Source of the DNA: Tubulanus polymorphus
Taxonomy: Eukaryota > Nemertea > Palaeonemertea > Tubulaniformes > Tubulanidae
Reading direction: 5' to 3'
NCBI RefSeq assembly: GCF_964204645.1
Contig: NC_134030.1
Coordinates: forward strand, 8,678,278 to 8,742,277
DNA: 64,000 nucleotides
Shown here: positions 1-13,800 of the stretch, piece after piece
Numbering within the stretch: the stretch's first letter is position 1
Layout: each line of letters begins with the position of its first letter
Notes under the pieces: model-generated
The model's input: only the letters and a program-made list of their open reading frames with translations
The model's database searches: none
Told to the model about the DNA's origin: nothing
Position numbers and translations under genes: made by a program

Positions 1-303
1 TTCGATCCTGTTTAAATCCAGACTGTTCGGAATTCTGATGTTCGACTTTAATTGAGTTAAAGGAAAATGGTGTTGTTTTGAAGGCCTGTACATAGAAAAT
101 ATTTCAGCAAGCCAGATATTTTCATATGAATCTATTTATGAATGAGAGGTCCATGGACTGCACTGAAATCATGTGCCAATTTGTATTAGAACGTAACATC
201 ACTATTATAGTATAGTCTATACTCGTCGTACCTGATGAATCAGTTTGGGTTTTAGGGATAGTTTCTTAGGCTTTCTTGCCTCTTGAAGTATACAGACTGA
301 ATA

Positions 304-375
304 CATAGTCATCAGTTACCTACTAGTTAAAAAGTGGAACATAGTCATCAGTTGCCAACTAGTTAAAAAGTGGAA
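304..375. repeat. 36-bp direct tandem repeat, two copies
   Basis: Two adjacent copies of a 36-base unit beginning CATAGTCATCAG start at 304 and 340. They differ at only a few bases. This is a local duplication in AT-rich non-coding DNA with no coding content. Confidence 0.8.
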
Positions 376-416
376 TATTTGTTGGTGTTTATTTCGATGC
401 ACCAAATTCTAAAACG

Positions 417-663
417 ATAATACGGTAACAGAAATCCCATAGTACAGATCAGAAAAATGAGTCCGAAAAGTTTCCTTTAGTATAGATTATTTTCAACATT
501 TCAATTATATGCAGTATTTCTGAAAATGACTATTATCAAAAATACATAAAGAGGATCCTCTTTATGTATTTTTGCTATTATGCACATTGAAATACACTAT
601 AGCTCAAGAAAACCTTTCGGACTCATTTTACTTATCAACATTACAGGATTCTTACCGTATTAT
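417..663. repeat. Fold-back inverted repeat with a 38-bp perfect palindrome at its centre
   Basis: Bases 537-574 form a perfect palindrome centred on GGATCC. The symmetry continues imperfectly outward. ATAATACGGTAA at 417 pairs with TTACCGTATTAT ending at 663, and AAAATGAGTCCGAAA (454-468) pairs with TTTCGGACTCATTTT (615-629). The left arm (about 139 bp) is longer than the right (about 108 bp), so there are internal indels. It looks like a fold-back or MITE-like element; no transposase is present. The 19-base right half of the palindrome recurs exactly at 47801-47819, so the sequence is dispersed. Confidence 0.75.
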
Positions 664-3600
664 TTTCTATGTCTATGAGATTCTGTGAGTTCGGATTTAA
701 AATGGTAGAACGTTTTTTTAGTTCGATCGTACCATCAAAAAGTACCTTTTCTAACTTCGTCAGATTGAGGATAGCTGATGCATTGATTTCTCTTTTGATC
801 AGTCATTAATACGGCAGTTATAATTTTATGTTCATTGTAACCTACAATTGGAAAATAAACGACATATGTTAAATATATTAAACGGGAAAAAATAATTCTT
901 TCGCGCTGATTAATTACGAATCGAACGCGAGTGTTGAAAGGACGTACGTAATGTTGACAGGTGCACTACGTTCCAGGCAGCTCCCGCTCTTGTTTTTACA
1001 TCGGAAAAAGAGAGGTTAGATGTAATTCACTCTTTATGAAATCGCATTTGATTGTCGTACGCGCACTTAAACACCTTCCAGAAAGACGGGAATTTATCTT
1101 GGTAATGTTGTCTTAAAGATGAGCCATCTGGTATATATTGTTAGAAAACTAACTCATCAATTATAGGTATGTGGATTCATTATATCTGCTGATTATTTTG
1201 TCCATTACAGGAGTAGACGTCTTTCGTCAAAACATTTCTACTTCTTGGTGCCTTCCCATTCTACTTCATCAGAACTAGTTGTTGCTTAAGCGGACAACGT
1301 TCATGAATGTTTTTGATAGGCATTTTCAAAGTAAAATGTAAGCATTTTTGTGCATGTTTTATATGGACAGAGATGTGCGCGTAGATTGATAGTTAACTCC
1401 ATTAATTCGATACATGTAACTCAGTTGTTGATTGGAATAAATCAGGAAGTGAAATATTACCTATGTGTCTGATACTGGTATGATTTTGTGTGTGATCTAA
1501 CATGGAAACTGTATACGAACAATGTTAATCAAGGAATTCGCATCATGCATTATATATTTGAATATCTCCTAAAGTCTTTTACATAAAATCAATCACAGTG
1601 TCGTGAAGTTCAACATGAATTTGATATTAAAATCATATGATCAATTGAAAATTTATGACAGTTATCTTTGAAATGATCTTCAACTGCATTTTAACAATTG
1701 TTAAGTTCCAGAATTTCAAAACTAAAGATAAACTCAATTTTCAATCTAGATAATTGAAACAGTAACTCAGATTTAGTTCCGTTTTTTTTCACTTTAGCCT
1801 TGATTCATGAATTTAACAGATTTATATATAAAGAATATCTACAGTGCACATTATGCGATTGGGAGGAACACTTTCATAGCTTTATCTATATCAATTTTCA
1901 AGTTGTTGAACTTGAATCACACACTAAGTGGATTATCATTGAAAAATGTTATAGATAGATTTGTTGGCACTTATCTTATCGTGGCCATTGAAAGTTTATT
2001 ATTAATTTACCGAAAGTCAAGAATCAATCTTCAATCTTGCCGCCACGGAAATTTTTTTCCAAATTCATTCTTATTTTATTTATTTACACAGAATATCTCT
2101 TTCTCCTAAAAAAGAAATAATACTTTCCTTGGCATTCCAGTGAGATCATTTTAGCATTCAACACTCATTTCATTTCATTCCATTTCTGTACATTAATTCA
2201 TTCGTGTAAATTTGCCAGGACGTTCTCCCATAGAAAAATCAACTACATCGATGCATCTTAGAGATTACTATATATCTAAATTCTAGGATGCTTAATTAGG
2301 TTTCTTTTAATTTGATTTATTGAATTTTGTTCATTTGCCTTTTTCATGATATGTTTACGTAAGTTTCAATTACACAACAATGATGTACAGTACAAGTCGA
2401 GATCAGGTGTTTTTTTCTAATTAAAAAGAAGGCTGAATTCTCGATGGTTTTTTTCGCATAATGTTACATTAAGGGGAATTGAATCAATGATTTGAGTTCA
2501 CCTAGGTTGACCGTATATTCTAAAGCTTGCTTTGCTCTTGACGCATATTGATTCATAAGTATATGAATTGACTCATTTAGGTGTGACTGTGGTACTTAAT
2601 AGGTTTAATAGGTTTTCTTTCTCTGTCACCTGCTTCAACTAAATGTACAAGCATAAGAGACGATGATATTTCGCCAGACGAATTTACCAGAGAACAGCTG
2701 TATCGCTCGTAATACTAATCTATATCCAGGCACCTTAAAAAATCTCTTAAGCCAAAAGTTTCTTCGATCATTTAGTTATCACAACGGGACACTCAATCTA
2801 TGATATGATTAGGGTCTGCTACTCCTAAAGATACATCTATTACTATACTTCAACTATGTCATATCAGCTTTTTACAATTTGACCTTTGAATTGCTGAAAT
2901 TTCTCGATTGTATGTTCAGCTATGAATATGATATCAGATTGAAATGATGTAGAGAAGGATTCAATTAGATTTTTGGTGCTGCTGGATAGTTTTCTTATAG
3001 CGCTTTTTAGCAGATCATGTAGATACTTGGTTTCTTCAATTTGTTTGCCGATTCAAATCATCTTGACTGATAAACAAAGCCTTTCACCATTTCTCACCCC
3101 ATAATTCATCTCATCCAATGTGTAAGCAGTGCTCTTAATTGCGTAGTAAGTTTCATATTTATTTCTAAATTGATTGTCTCTGTATAAGCTCAGATCTCCG
3201 GGCCTTTTACACTGGCTCCGTAGAGGACATTGTGTAATCAGATGGTTCCTGTAGAATTTGTATTTCGTATTTGTCCTCAGTGAGACTGTTTGTTTGCTTT
3301 CCGATACTCATACATATAATTTACACAGACACATATTGGAAGATTCCCAGTTATAGCAGTGGAACACAATTCAGATACAGTAACCGCCCACCTGTTGTAG
3401 ATCTCTTTTGAATTTTATATACGTTATCGTATATCATTATAACTGTACTAGAAGAAAGGACAAAAGCTAGTCATGAATGCATATAACCGGTGTAGATTTT
3501 TAAAACATCGCCAGATACTTGATTGATTTGATAGATGGTTAATTGAATATTCCGGTACAGTCTTGTACATATTGGCAAATAATGTCTCAATTTAATTGCA

Positions 3601-4827
3601 TGTTATGTTTGTTCTTAAATCAATTTGTGAAAGAAATGTATGAAAAACTTTTTTTTGCAAAATGCTGTCATTATTAGTGCACTTTTATTTATAATTCATT
3701 AACTAAATGTGTCATATTTGGTCAATATACACAATAAGATGTGGGTCATAATTTATGGATTTGTTGAAATTGCTTGATTGGTGTGAATGCGCAGGAAACG
3801 TTGATATATGGGATGTTATCTAGTTTATTTTTTCCTGTTCAACATGTAACCACCTGCACGAATAAACAGGAAAAACAATTCTATCAATTTCTGTGGATAA
3901 CTCGACCAGCCGCAATCTAGCTCAGTGGTAATGCAATCCCCGAAGCCTTCATACAATAGGGTCCACGGCCGGTGTAATAAACCGTAGTTATGGTTAATAT
4001 TTTCTACTTCAAGCGAAAAAGATCCGAACAACTTTGTAAAAAGATTTGAGTATCAATCGAAAATCAATGTATGCAAATACATTTGAAGCCACTGTTTGAA
4101 ATGAAGTTTCTCAAAAACATCTAGATCTAGATCTTTGAATAATCAGGCAAGGATTTATGGATTTTTTTTTTTAATTCACCATCGTCACTGACGTAATCAT
4201 GTAGTTCATCAAATTTCCTGCTGTTCGTGGTTTAAGAAATAAACACCATTACGAAAAATAAGTTCTTGGATCGTATTCAAGGAAACCGCACATAAAGTAA
4301 TGTCTGTTCCCGTACCCTAGTATGTGCATGCACGTATTTTGAATCTAACTTAATATCATCGTGCACCATATGGCATGAACTGATCTTAAGGATATAACAA
4401 CAGCTGTTACTGTGCCATTATGTTCGAATGTGCCGATTATATTTTGATTAAAAGCTTATTTCTTGGCGGATTTCTGTAGCTTAGTTGATTAATCTAGAAC
4501 CAACCAATATTCTATTTCTGCTAAAATAGGATCTCGACATTGTTATGTTATAAAGCCCTGAATCTGGAGGTCCCAAATTTCTGTTTTATCTTTCCGAAAA
4601 AGTTTAGATATTAGGTTTGGTTTCAGTGCATGCCATTCATATATTAACTCTGTACTTCTATGTTGATTTGATTGTTGCAAAACCATTAGGATGCTATTCA
4701 TGATATCTAAATGAGTGAATTTACTACAAGTCAAGGGCCAGTATAAGTATTTCTAATTGGAATGTGATTGAAACTGATTCAGGCGTAAAATTATCATTCA
4801 GTTGAAAATTTGTCATTCTTATTGCAG
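664..4827. other. AT-rich gene-free stretch, probably intron or upstream DNA of the giant gene
   Basis: I see no convincing exon here. Open frames are short and AT-rich with no recognisable protein. The stretch ends in a good 3' splice site: a pyrimidine-rich run and TTGCAG at 4822-4827, immediately before the giant open exon. At least part of it is therefore an intron on the plus strand. A tRNA-like fragment near 3917 is listed among the rejected items. Confidence 0.5.
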
Positions 4828-7800
4828 GGCTCATTGTATTCTGTCAATACAAACCACGAGATAATGGATTCGTCGACGGAACTGTCACAGCAATCCGAAC
4901 AGCTGCAAAAGGCAGAGACACTAACAGAACAGCACCAACAACCACTCCGATCGAGCACTGAAAGTCCTGGGATTAAATCTCATGGAGTTCAAGATAGTAA
5001 AATGGGACAGAATCAATCGGTTGACCATGGCTCTGAGCCAGAGAATACCTTTAATGAATCGGATATCAATTCTTCAGAAAATCAACTTGGAAAAGGAATA
5101 AAAACCGATAAGGATTTATCAACTAGTGAACAGATACCAAGTGCAAATGGAAATAAGACTATCAATGAAGATGATAACATGAATCACCCTGGTGATTCAA
5201 ATGGGCCAATGCAAGATGCTTCTGGTAAGAAAGTTGAAACATCTAATGCCAGTGTTGTGAAAAAGACTGTTCAATTTGGACAGAAAGATGAAGCCACTGA
5301 TAATGCATCAAGTCTGGCTGCATCTCGATGGAAGTCGGCAGCTTCAAAAATATCTGCCGAAAAATCTCCGTCTGGAAGCACGAGTAGTTTAAACCGGGCA
5401 ATTTCTACTGAGCACAAACCTCCGAGTTTAATTGATCGTATAATGATGTTGTTCCGGCGCAAACGAATCGATGGTAAAATCTTGGAAGAATATATCGAAA
5501 AAGGTGAAATACCCGACGATGATGAGCTGAAAGCTGCATACATTGAGGCTGGTTATATCGATCCGGAAACAGGAACATTCACTGCTGATGCCAAGCAACG
5601 AGTGACTGAAGATCGTGTGGCTGCTCAACTTGAACTTGAAACAGAACAACTTGCAGCTAAAAGGGAAAATCTTAAACGTATGAAATCAAGATCGCAAAGC
5701 CAAGCTCAGGGAGAAGGAGAAAGTAAAGGTATTTTAGGTCGTTTCATTAGTCTCTTCAGAGGAAAGAGAGTTGAAGGAAAGGTTATCTCGGGACCAGAAT
5801 TGAATGAAAATGGAGGTGAGGATAGAAATGATACAATTGCAGCAGCATCAGCAATGAAAGATGCTGACGAGAAACGTGAGAAAAGGAAAATGTGGGAGGA
5901 AAAGCTCCATCAATTGTCAACTGATTCAAAGATTGAAGAAGAAACTAATTCCAGTGAGCAAGAGGAACACATTAGATTATTGGAGCATGGGGATCAAGCT
6001 GAGGATCAAATTATGATGGCTGACAATAATAATATGCTTCCGGAAAAAGATGACAAAGTAACTGAAAGAGATTCTGATAACACGCCATTATTAGAAACAC
6101 AGGAATCGCATGATGAACATAGCAATGTTGATCTTAAAGGTGACGATTTAGTTCAGCCAAAAAAATCAATACAAGCAATTCAAGAGGAACCACATCAAGA
6201 ACTATCTTCAATACAATCCACAATGTCAGATTGGTTTAAAGTCTCTGTTTTAGAGGATATCAAACGGAAAAAATCATTAAGTGCATGTAGTGATGATTCA
6301 TCACAAGATAATGATATGATGCACCAGATTGAGGATGAGTTTGAAAAAACTAAAAGACGCAGTAGCGTAAGGAGGCGGAGCAGTGCAAAAGCACCAAGAA
6401 AGCAACGTCCATCAATTGATGATATTGTTAAAGTGGTCAGTAATAAAGAAGCTACAGAAAGAATAACTAATGAAATGCATGTTAAAGGTCCAGATGATAT
6501 TAAGTTACTTGACAAACCCTACAATTCAACTGATGCCATTATAAATGAAGAGAAATCAGAAATTTATGAAACTCGTCCTGTTGTTCTTTCATCTACTGAT
6601 GCTACTGCCATCATGTCAGTTGGCGTAAATTGTATTGTTAAGACAGCTTCAGAAAACGATCTAAATGAAAAAGAGCTTGAAAATACAAATGCCCCATCTC
6701 AGTTGGATAAACAAGAAGAATTGGCACCCATAAAACCCAAAATTGAAAAAGGATCAAGGCTTGGCACTTTCAGAACTTGGGCAAAAGGTCTCGGACAGCA
6801 GCTTACACAGGACTTGCTGGAGGATCATCAAGACCATAGAAGCCGGGACCTAGAAAATGATTGGCAGTTTAACACAGCTGATTTTGGGGGTGATCTGAAC
6901 TTCAAGAATCCATTTCACAGGCTGGCATCAAGGTTCAATAACAAAGGCAAAAGCTTTGGAGAATTGGAAAACGTTTTAGCTCAAGGAGATGTGCCACAGG
7001 ATCCAGAGCTCCGATTCGCGTTGATAGAGGCAGGGTATATCAACCCTGAAACAAATAATTTTGTTTCCAATGCCTTAGAGAAGTTCCATGAAGACAAATC
7101 TAGAGCTGAAATTGAAGAAACTCAAAACGATATTTTAGATATGAGTAATAATCAGGATGGGCCTAAATTTGAACTTAATAATTGGGTGAGAGAAGTTGGA
7201 CAAAAATCTTCTCAAGATCTAATCAAGGATCACAGGGACCAACAAAATAGGGACCTAGAAAGTGACTGGGAAAGTCGGCCAGCTGATGATTTCGAACTAA
7301 CTTACCCATTCAAAAGGCTTATGAACTTGTTCAAGCGTAAAGGCGTCAGTGACAAAGATGTTGAACAATACATGACTAATGATGAAGTTCCCGATGATCC
7401 AGAAATCCGAGAAGCTCTTATCGAGGCAGGATATGTGGACCCTGTCACTATCACATTTAGACCTGAAGCTTTAGAGCAGTTCTTAAAAGATAAAGATGAA
7501 GCTGAAATCGAAGACACGGTGACAGGTGGATTAATGAATGAACCTATTACTCCGGAAAGGGAACAAACAGTTGAATCTGGAGTGAAAGATCCTACTGATT
7601 TGACAAGAGATTCAATGAAACCTGAAGATGACCGACCTAATGTTGAGGGTAAACCAAGTGTCCTTCAGAGGATACTGAATATGATTAGACGCAAAGGAAT
7701 GAATGAAAAAGACATTGAAAAGGCAATTGCAAATAATGATGTCCCTGATGACCCTGAGCTTAAAGATGCACTGGCCGAGGCGGGATGTATTGACCCAGTA

Positions 7801-10800
7801 ACAAATACATTTAGATCAGATGCGCTGGAGAATTTCATGGAACTCAAATCTGTTGCCGAACAGCAAGAAAAATTGGAACAGACACCTATTGAGGAGATCA
7901 CACCTGAGATAAGTGATGATGTAAAATCTCGTTTCTATGATAATAGTTATAAACAAAAAGATAATATGCCTATAGATGCGGATATGAGCCATGGTAATGA
8001 AGGTACTGGGAAATCACCCAGATTTGGTAAATTAGGAGATTGGGCAAAGGACGTTGGTCGAAAACTCTCACAAGATCTACTAGAAGATCACAGTGACCGA
8101 AGAAATAGGGACCTAGAAAATGACTGGGAAAGTCGGCCAGCTGACTTTGGTGATTTCGAACTGACTAACCCATTCAAAAGGCTTATGAACTTGTTCAAGC
8201 TTAAAGGCGTCAGTGACAAAGATGTTGAACAATACATGACTAATGATGAAGTTCCCGATGATCCAGAAATCCGAGAAGCTCTTATCGAGGCAGGATATGT
8301 GGACCCTGTCACTATCACATTTAGACCTGAAGCTTTAGAGCAGTTCTTAAAAGATAAAGATAAAGCTGAAATCGAAGACACGGTGACAGGTGGATTAATG
8401 AATGAACCCATTACTCCGGAAAGGGAACAAACAGTTGAATCTGGAGTGAAAGATCCTACTGATTTGACAAGAGATTCAATGAAACCTGAAGATGACCGAC
8501 CTGATGTTGAGGGTAAACCAAGTGTCCTTCAGAGGATACTGAATATGTTTAGACGCAAAGGAATGAATGAAAACGATATTGAAAAGGCAATTGCAAATAC
8601 TGATGTCCCTGATGACCCTGAGCTTAAAGATGCACTAACCGAGGCGGGATATATTGACCCAGTGACGAATACATTTAGATCAGATGCGCTCGAGAATTTC
8701 ATGGAACACAAATCTGTGGCCGAACAGCAAGAAAAATTGAAACGAACACCTATTGAGGAAATCACACCTGAGATAAGTGATGATGTAAAATCTCGTTTCT
8801 ATGATAATAGTTATAAACAAAGAGATAATATGCCTATGGATGCGGATATGAGCCATGGTAATGAAGGTACTGAGAAATCACCCAGATTTGGTAAATTAGG
8901 AGATTGGGCAAAGGACGTTGGTCGAAAACTCTCACAAGATCTACTAGAAGATCACAGTGACCGAAGAAATAGGGACCTAGAAAATGACTGGGAAAGTCGG
9001 CCAGCTGACTTTGGTGATTTCGAACTGACTAACCCATTCAAAAGGCTTATGAACTTGTTCAAGCTTAAAGGCGTCAGTGACAAAGATGTTGAACAATACA
9101 TGACTAATGATGAAGTGCCCGATGATCCAGAAATCCGAGAAGCTCTTATCGAGGCAGGATATGTGGACCCTGTCAGTATCACATTTAGACCTGAAGCTTT
9201 AGAGCAGTTCTTAAAAGATAAAGATGAAGCTGAAATCGAAGACACGGTGACAGGTGGATTAATGAATGAGCCCCTTACTCCGGAAAGGGAACAAACAGTT
9301 GAATCTGGAGTGAAAGATCCTACTGATTTGACAAGAGATTCAATGAAACCTGAAGATGACCGACCTAATGTTGAGGGTAAACCAAGTGTCCTTCAGAGGA
9401 TACTGAATATGTTTAGACGCAAAGGAATGAATGAAAAAGACATTGAAAAGGCAATTGCAAATAATGATGTCCCTGATGACCCTGAGCTTAAAGATGCACT
9501 GGCCGAGGCGGGATGTATTGACCCAGTAACAAATACATTTAGATCAGATGCGCTGGAGAATTTCATGGAACTCAAATCTGTTGCCGAACAGCAAGAAAAA
9601 TTGGAACAGACACCTATTGAGGAGATCACACCTGAGATAAGTGATGATGTAAAATCTCGTTTCTATGATAATAGTTATAAACAAAAAGATGATATGCCTA
9701 TAGATGTGGATATGAGCCATGGTAATGAAGGTACTGGGAAATCACCCAGATTTGGTAAATTAGGAGATTGGGCAAAGGACGTTGGTCGAAAACTCTCACA
9801 AGATCTACTAGAAGATCACAGTGACCGAAGAAATAGGGACCTAGAAAATGACTGGGAAAGTCGGCCAGCTGACTTTGGTGATTTCGAACTGACTAACCCA
9901 TTCAAAAGGCTTATGAACTTGTTCAAGCTTAAAGGCGTCAGTGACAAAGATGTTGAACAATACATGACTAATGATGAAGTTCCCGATGATCCAGAAATCC
10001 GAGAAGCTCTTATCGAGGCAGGATATGTGGACCCTGTCACTATCACATTTAGACCTGAAGCTTTAGAGCATTTCTTTAAAGATAAAGGTAAAGCTGAAAT
10101 CGAAGACACGGTGACAGGTGGATTAATGAATGAACCTATTACTCCGGAAAGGGAACAAACAGTTGAATCTGGAGTGAAAGATCCTACTGATTTGACAAGA
10201 GATTCAATGAAACCTGAAGATGACCGACCTGATGTTGAGGGTAAACCAAGTGTCCTTCAGAGGATACTGAATATGTTTAGACGCAAAGGAATGAATGAAA
10301 AAGACATTGAAAAGGCAATTGCAAATAATGATGTCCCTGATGACCCTGAGCTTAAAGATGCACTAACCGAGGCGGGATATATTGACCCAGTGACGAATAC
10401 ATTTAGATCAGATGCGCTGGAGAATTTCATGGAACACAAATCTGTGGCCGAACAGCAAGAAAAATTGGAACGAACACCTATTGAGGAAATCACACCTGAG
10501 ATTAGTGATGATGTAAAATCTGGTTTCTATGATAATAGTTATAAACAAAGAGATAATATGCCTATGGATGCGGATATGAGCCATGGTAATGAAGGTACTG
10601 AGAAATCACCCAGATTTGGTAAATTAGGAGATTGGGCAAAGGACGTTGGTCGAAAACTCTCACAAGATCTACTAGAAGATCACAGTGACCGAAGAAATAG
10701 GGACCTAGAAAATGACTGGGAAAGTCGGCCAGCTGACTTTGGTGATTTCGAACTGATTAACCCATTCAAAAGGCTTATGAACTTGTTCAAGCTTAAAGGC

Positions 10801-13800
10801 GTCAGTGACAAAGATGTTGAACAATACATGACTAATGATGAAGTTCCCGATGATCCAGAAATCCGAGAAGCTCTTATCGAGGCAGGATATGTGGACCCTG
10901 TCACTATCACATTTAGACCTGAAGCTTTAGAGCAGTTCTTAAAAGATAAAGATGAAGCTGAAATCGAAGACACAGTGACAGGTGGATTAATGAATGAACC
11001 TATTACTCCGGAAAGGGAACAAACAGTTGAATCTGGAGTGAAAGATCCTACTGATTTGACAAGAGATTCAATGAAACCTGAAGATGACCGACCTGATGTT
11101 GAAGGTAAACCAAGTGTCCTTCAGAGGATACTGAATATGTTTAGACGCAAAGGAATGAATGAAAAAGACATTGAAAAGGCAATTGCAAATAATGATATCC
11201 CTGATGACCCTGAGCTTAAAGATGCACTAACCGAGGCAGGATATATTGACCCAGTGACAAATACATTTAGATCAGATGCGCTCGAGAATTTCATGGAACA
11301 CAAATCTGTGGCCGAACAGCAAGAAAAATTGGAACAAACACCTATTGAGGAAATCACACCTGAGATAAGTGATGATGTAAAATCTGGTTTCTATGATAAT
11401 AGTTATAAACAAAGAGATAATATGCCTATGGATGCGGATATGAGCCATGGTAATGAAGGTACTGAGAAATCACCCAGATTTGGTAAATTAGGAGATTGGG
11501 CAAAGGACGTTGGTCGAAAACTCTCACAAGATCTATTAGAAGATCACAGTGACCGAAGAAATAGGGACCTAGAAAATGACTGGGAAAGTCGGCCAGCTGA
11601 CTTTGGTGATTTCGAACTGACTAACCCATTCAAAAGGCTTATGAACTTGTTCAAGCGTAAAGGCGTCAGTGACAAAGATGTTGAACAATACATGACTAAT
11701 GATGAAGTTCCCGATGATCCAGAAATCCGAGAAGCTCTTATCGAGGCAGGATATGTGGACCCTGTCACTATCACATTTAGACCTGAAGCTTTAGAGCAGT
11801 TCTTAAAAGATAAAGATGAAGCTGAAATCGAAGACACGGTGACAGGTGGATTAATGAATGAGCCCCTTACTCCGGAAAGGGAACAAACAGTTGAATCTGG
11901 AGTGAAAGATCCTACTGATTTGACAAGAGATTCAATGAAACCTGAAGATGACCGACCTAATGTTGAGGGTAAACCAAGTGTCCTTCAGAGGATACTGAAT
12001 ATGTTTAGACGCAAAGGAATGAATGAAAAAGACATTGAAAAGGCAATTGCAAATAATGATGTCCCTGATGACCCTGAGCTTAAAGATGCACTGGCCGAGG
12101 CGGGATGTATTGACCCAGTAACAAATAATTTTAGATCAGATGCGCTCGAGAATTTCATGGAACTCAAATCTGTTGCCGAACAGCAAGAAAAATTGGAACA
12201 GACACCTATTGAGGAAATCACACCTGAGATAAGTGATGATGTAAAATCTCGTTTCTATGATAATAGTTATAAACAAAAAGATGATATGCCTATAGATGCG
12301 GATATGAGCCATGGTAATGAAGGTACTGGGAAATCACCCAGATTTGGTAAATTAGGAGATTGGGCAAAGGACGTTGGTCGAAAACTCTCACAAGATCTAC
12401 TAGAAGATCACAGTGACCGAAGAAATAGGGACCTAGAAAATGACTGGGAAAGTCGGCCAGCTGACTTTGGTGATTTCGAACTGACTAACCCATTCAAAAG
12501 GCTTATGAACTTGTTCAAGCTTAAAGGCGTCAGTGACAAAGATGTTGAACAATACATGACTAATGATGAAGTGCCCGATGATCCAGAAATCCGAGAAGCT
12601 CTTATCGAGGCAGGATATGTGGACCCTGTCACTATCACATTTAGACCTGAAGCTTTAGAGCAGTTCTTAAAAGATAAAGATGAAGCTGAAATCGAAGACA
12701 CGGTGACAGGTGGATTAATGAATGAACCCATTACTCCGGAAAGGGAACAAACAGTTGAATCTGGAGTGAAAGATCCTACTGATTTGACAAGAGATTCAAT
12801 GAAACCTGAAGATGACCGACCTAATGTTGAGGGTAAACCAAGTGTCCTTCAGAGGATACTGAATATGTTTAGACGCAAAGGAAAGAATGAAAAAGACATT
12901 GAAAAGGCAATTGCAAATAATGATATCCCTGATGACCCTGAGCTTAAAGATGCACTAACCGAGGCGGGATATATTGACCCAGTGACGAATACATTTAGAT
13001 CAGATGCGCTCGAGAATTTCATGGAACACAAATCTGTGGCCGAACAGCAAGAAAAATTGAAACGAACACCTATTGAGGAAATCACACCTGAGATAAGTGA
13101 TGATGTAAAATCTCGTTTCTATGATAATAGTTATAAACAAAGAGATAATATGCCTATGGATGCGGATATGAGCCATGGTAATGAAGGTACTGAGAAATCA
13201 CCCAGATTTGGTAAATTAGGAGATTGGGCAAAGGACGTTGGTCGAAAACTCTCACAAGATCTACTAGAAGATCACAGTGACCGAAGAAATAGGGACCTAG
13301 AAAATGACTGGGAAAGTCGGCCAGCTGACTTTGGTGATTTCGAACTGACTAACCCATTCAAAAGGCTTATGAACTTGTTCAAGCTTAAAGGCGTCAGTGA
13401 CAAAGATGTTGAACAATACATGACTAATGATGAAGTTCCCGATGATCCAGAAATCCGAGAAGCTCTTATCGAGGCAGGATATGTGGACCCTGTCACTATC
13501 ACATTTAGACCTGAAGCTTTAGAGCAGTTCTTAAAAGATAAAGATAAAGCTGAAATCGAAGACACGGTGACAGGTGGATTAATGAATGAACCTATTACTC
13601 CGGAAAGGGAACAAACAGTTGAATCTGGAGTGAATGATCCTACTGATTTGACAAGAGATTCAATGAAACCTGAAGATGACCGACCTGATGTTGAGGGTAA
13701 ACCAAGTGTCCTTCAGAGGATACTGAATATGTTTAGACGCAAAGGAATGAATGAAAAAGACATTGAAAAGGCAATTGCAAATAATGATGTCCCTGATGAC

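Noticed and set aside
955-1015. Exon-like stretch between a GACAG and a GTTAGA in the left flank
   Set aside because: Short, both splice sites weak, product not recognised.
1807-2109. 100-codon plus-strand frame
   Set aside because: AT-rich with no recognisable protein, no splice context, and composition like the surrounding non-coding DNA.
3910-3985. tRNA-like sequence with a good A box (TAGCTCAGTGGTAATGCA)
   Set aside because: No matching anticodon stem or acceptor stem and only a poor B box. At best it is a decayed tRNA-derived SINE head.
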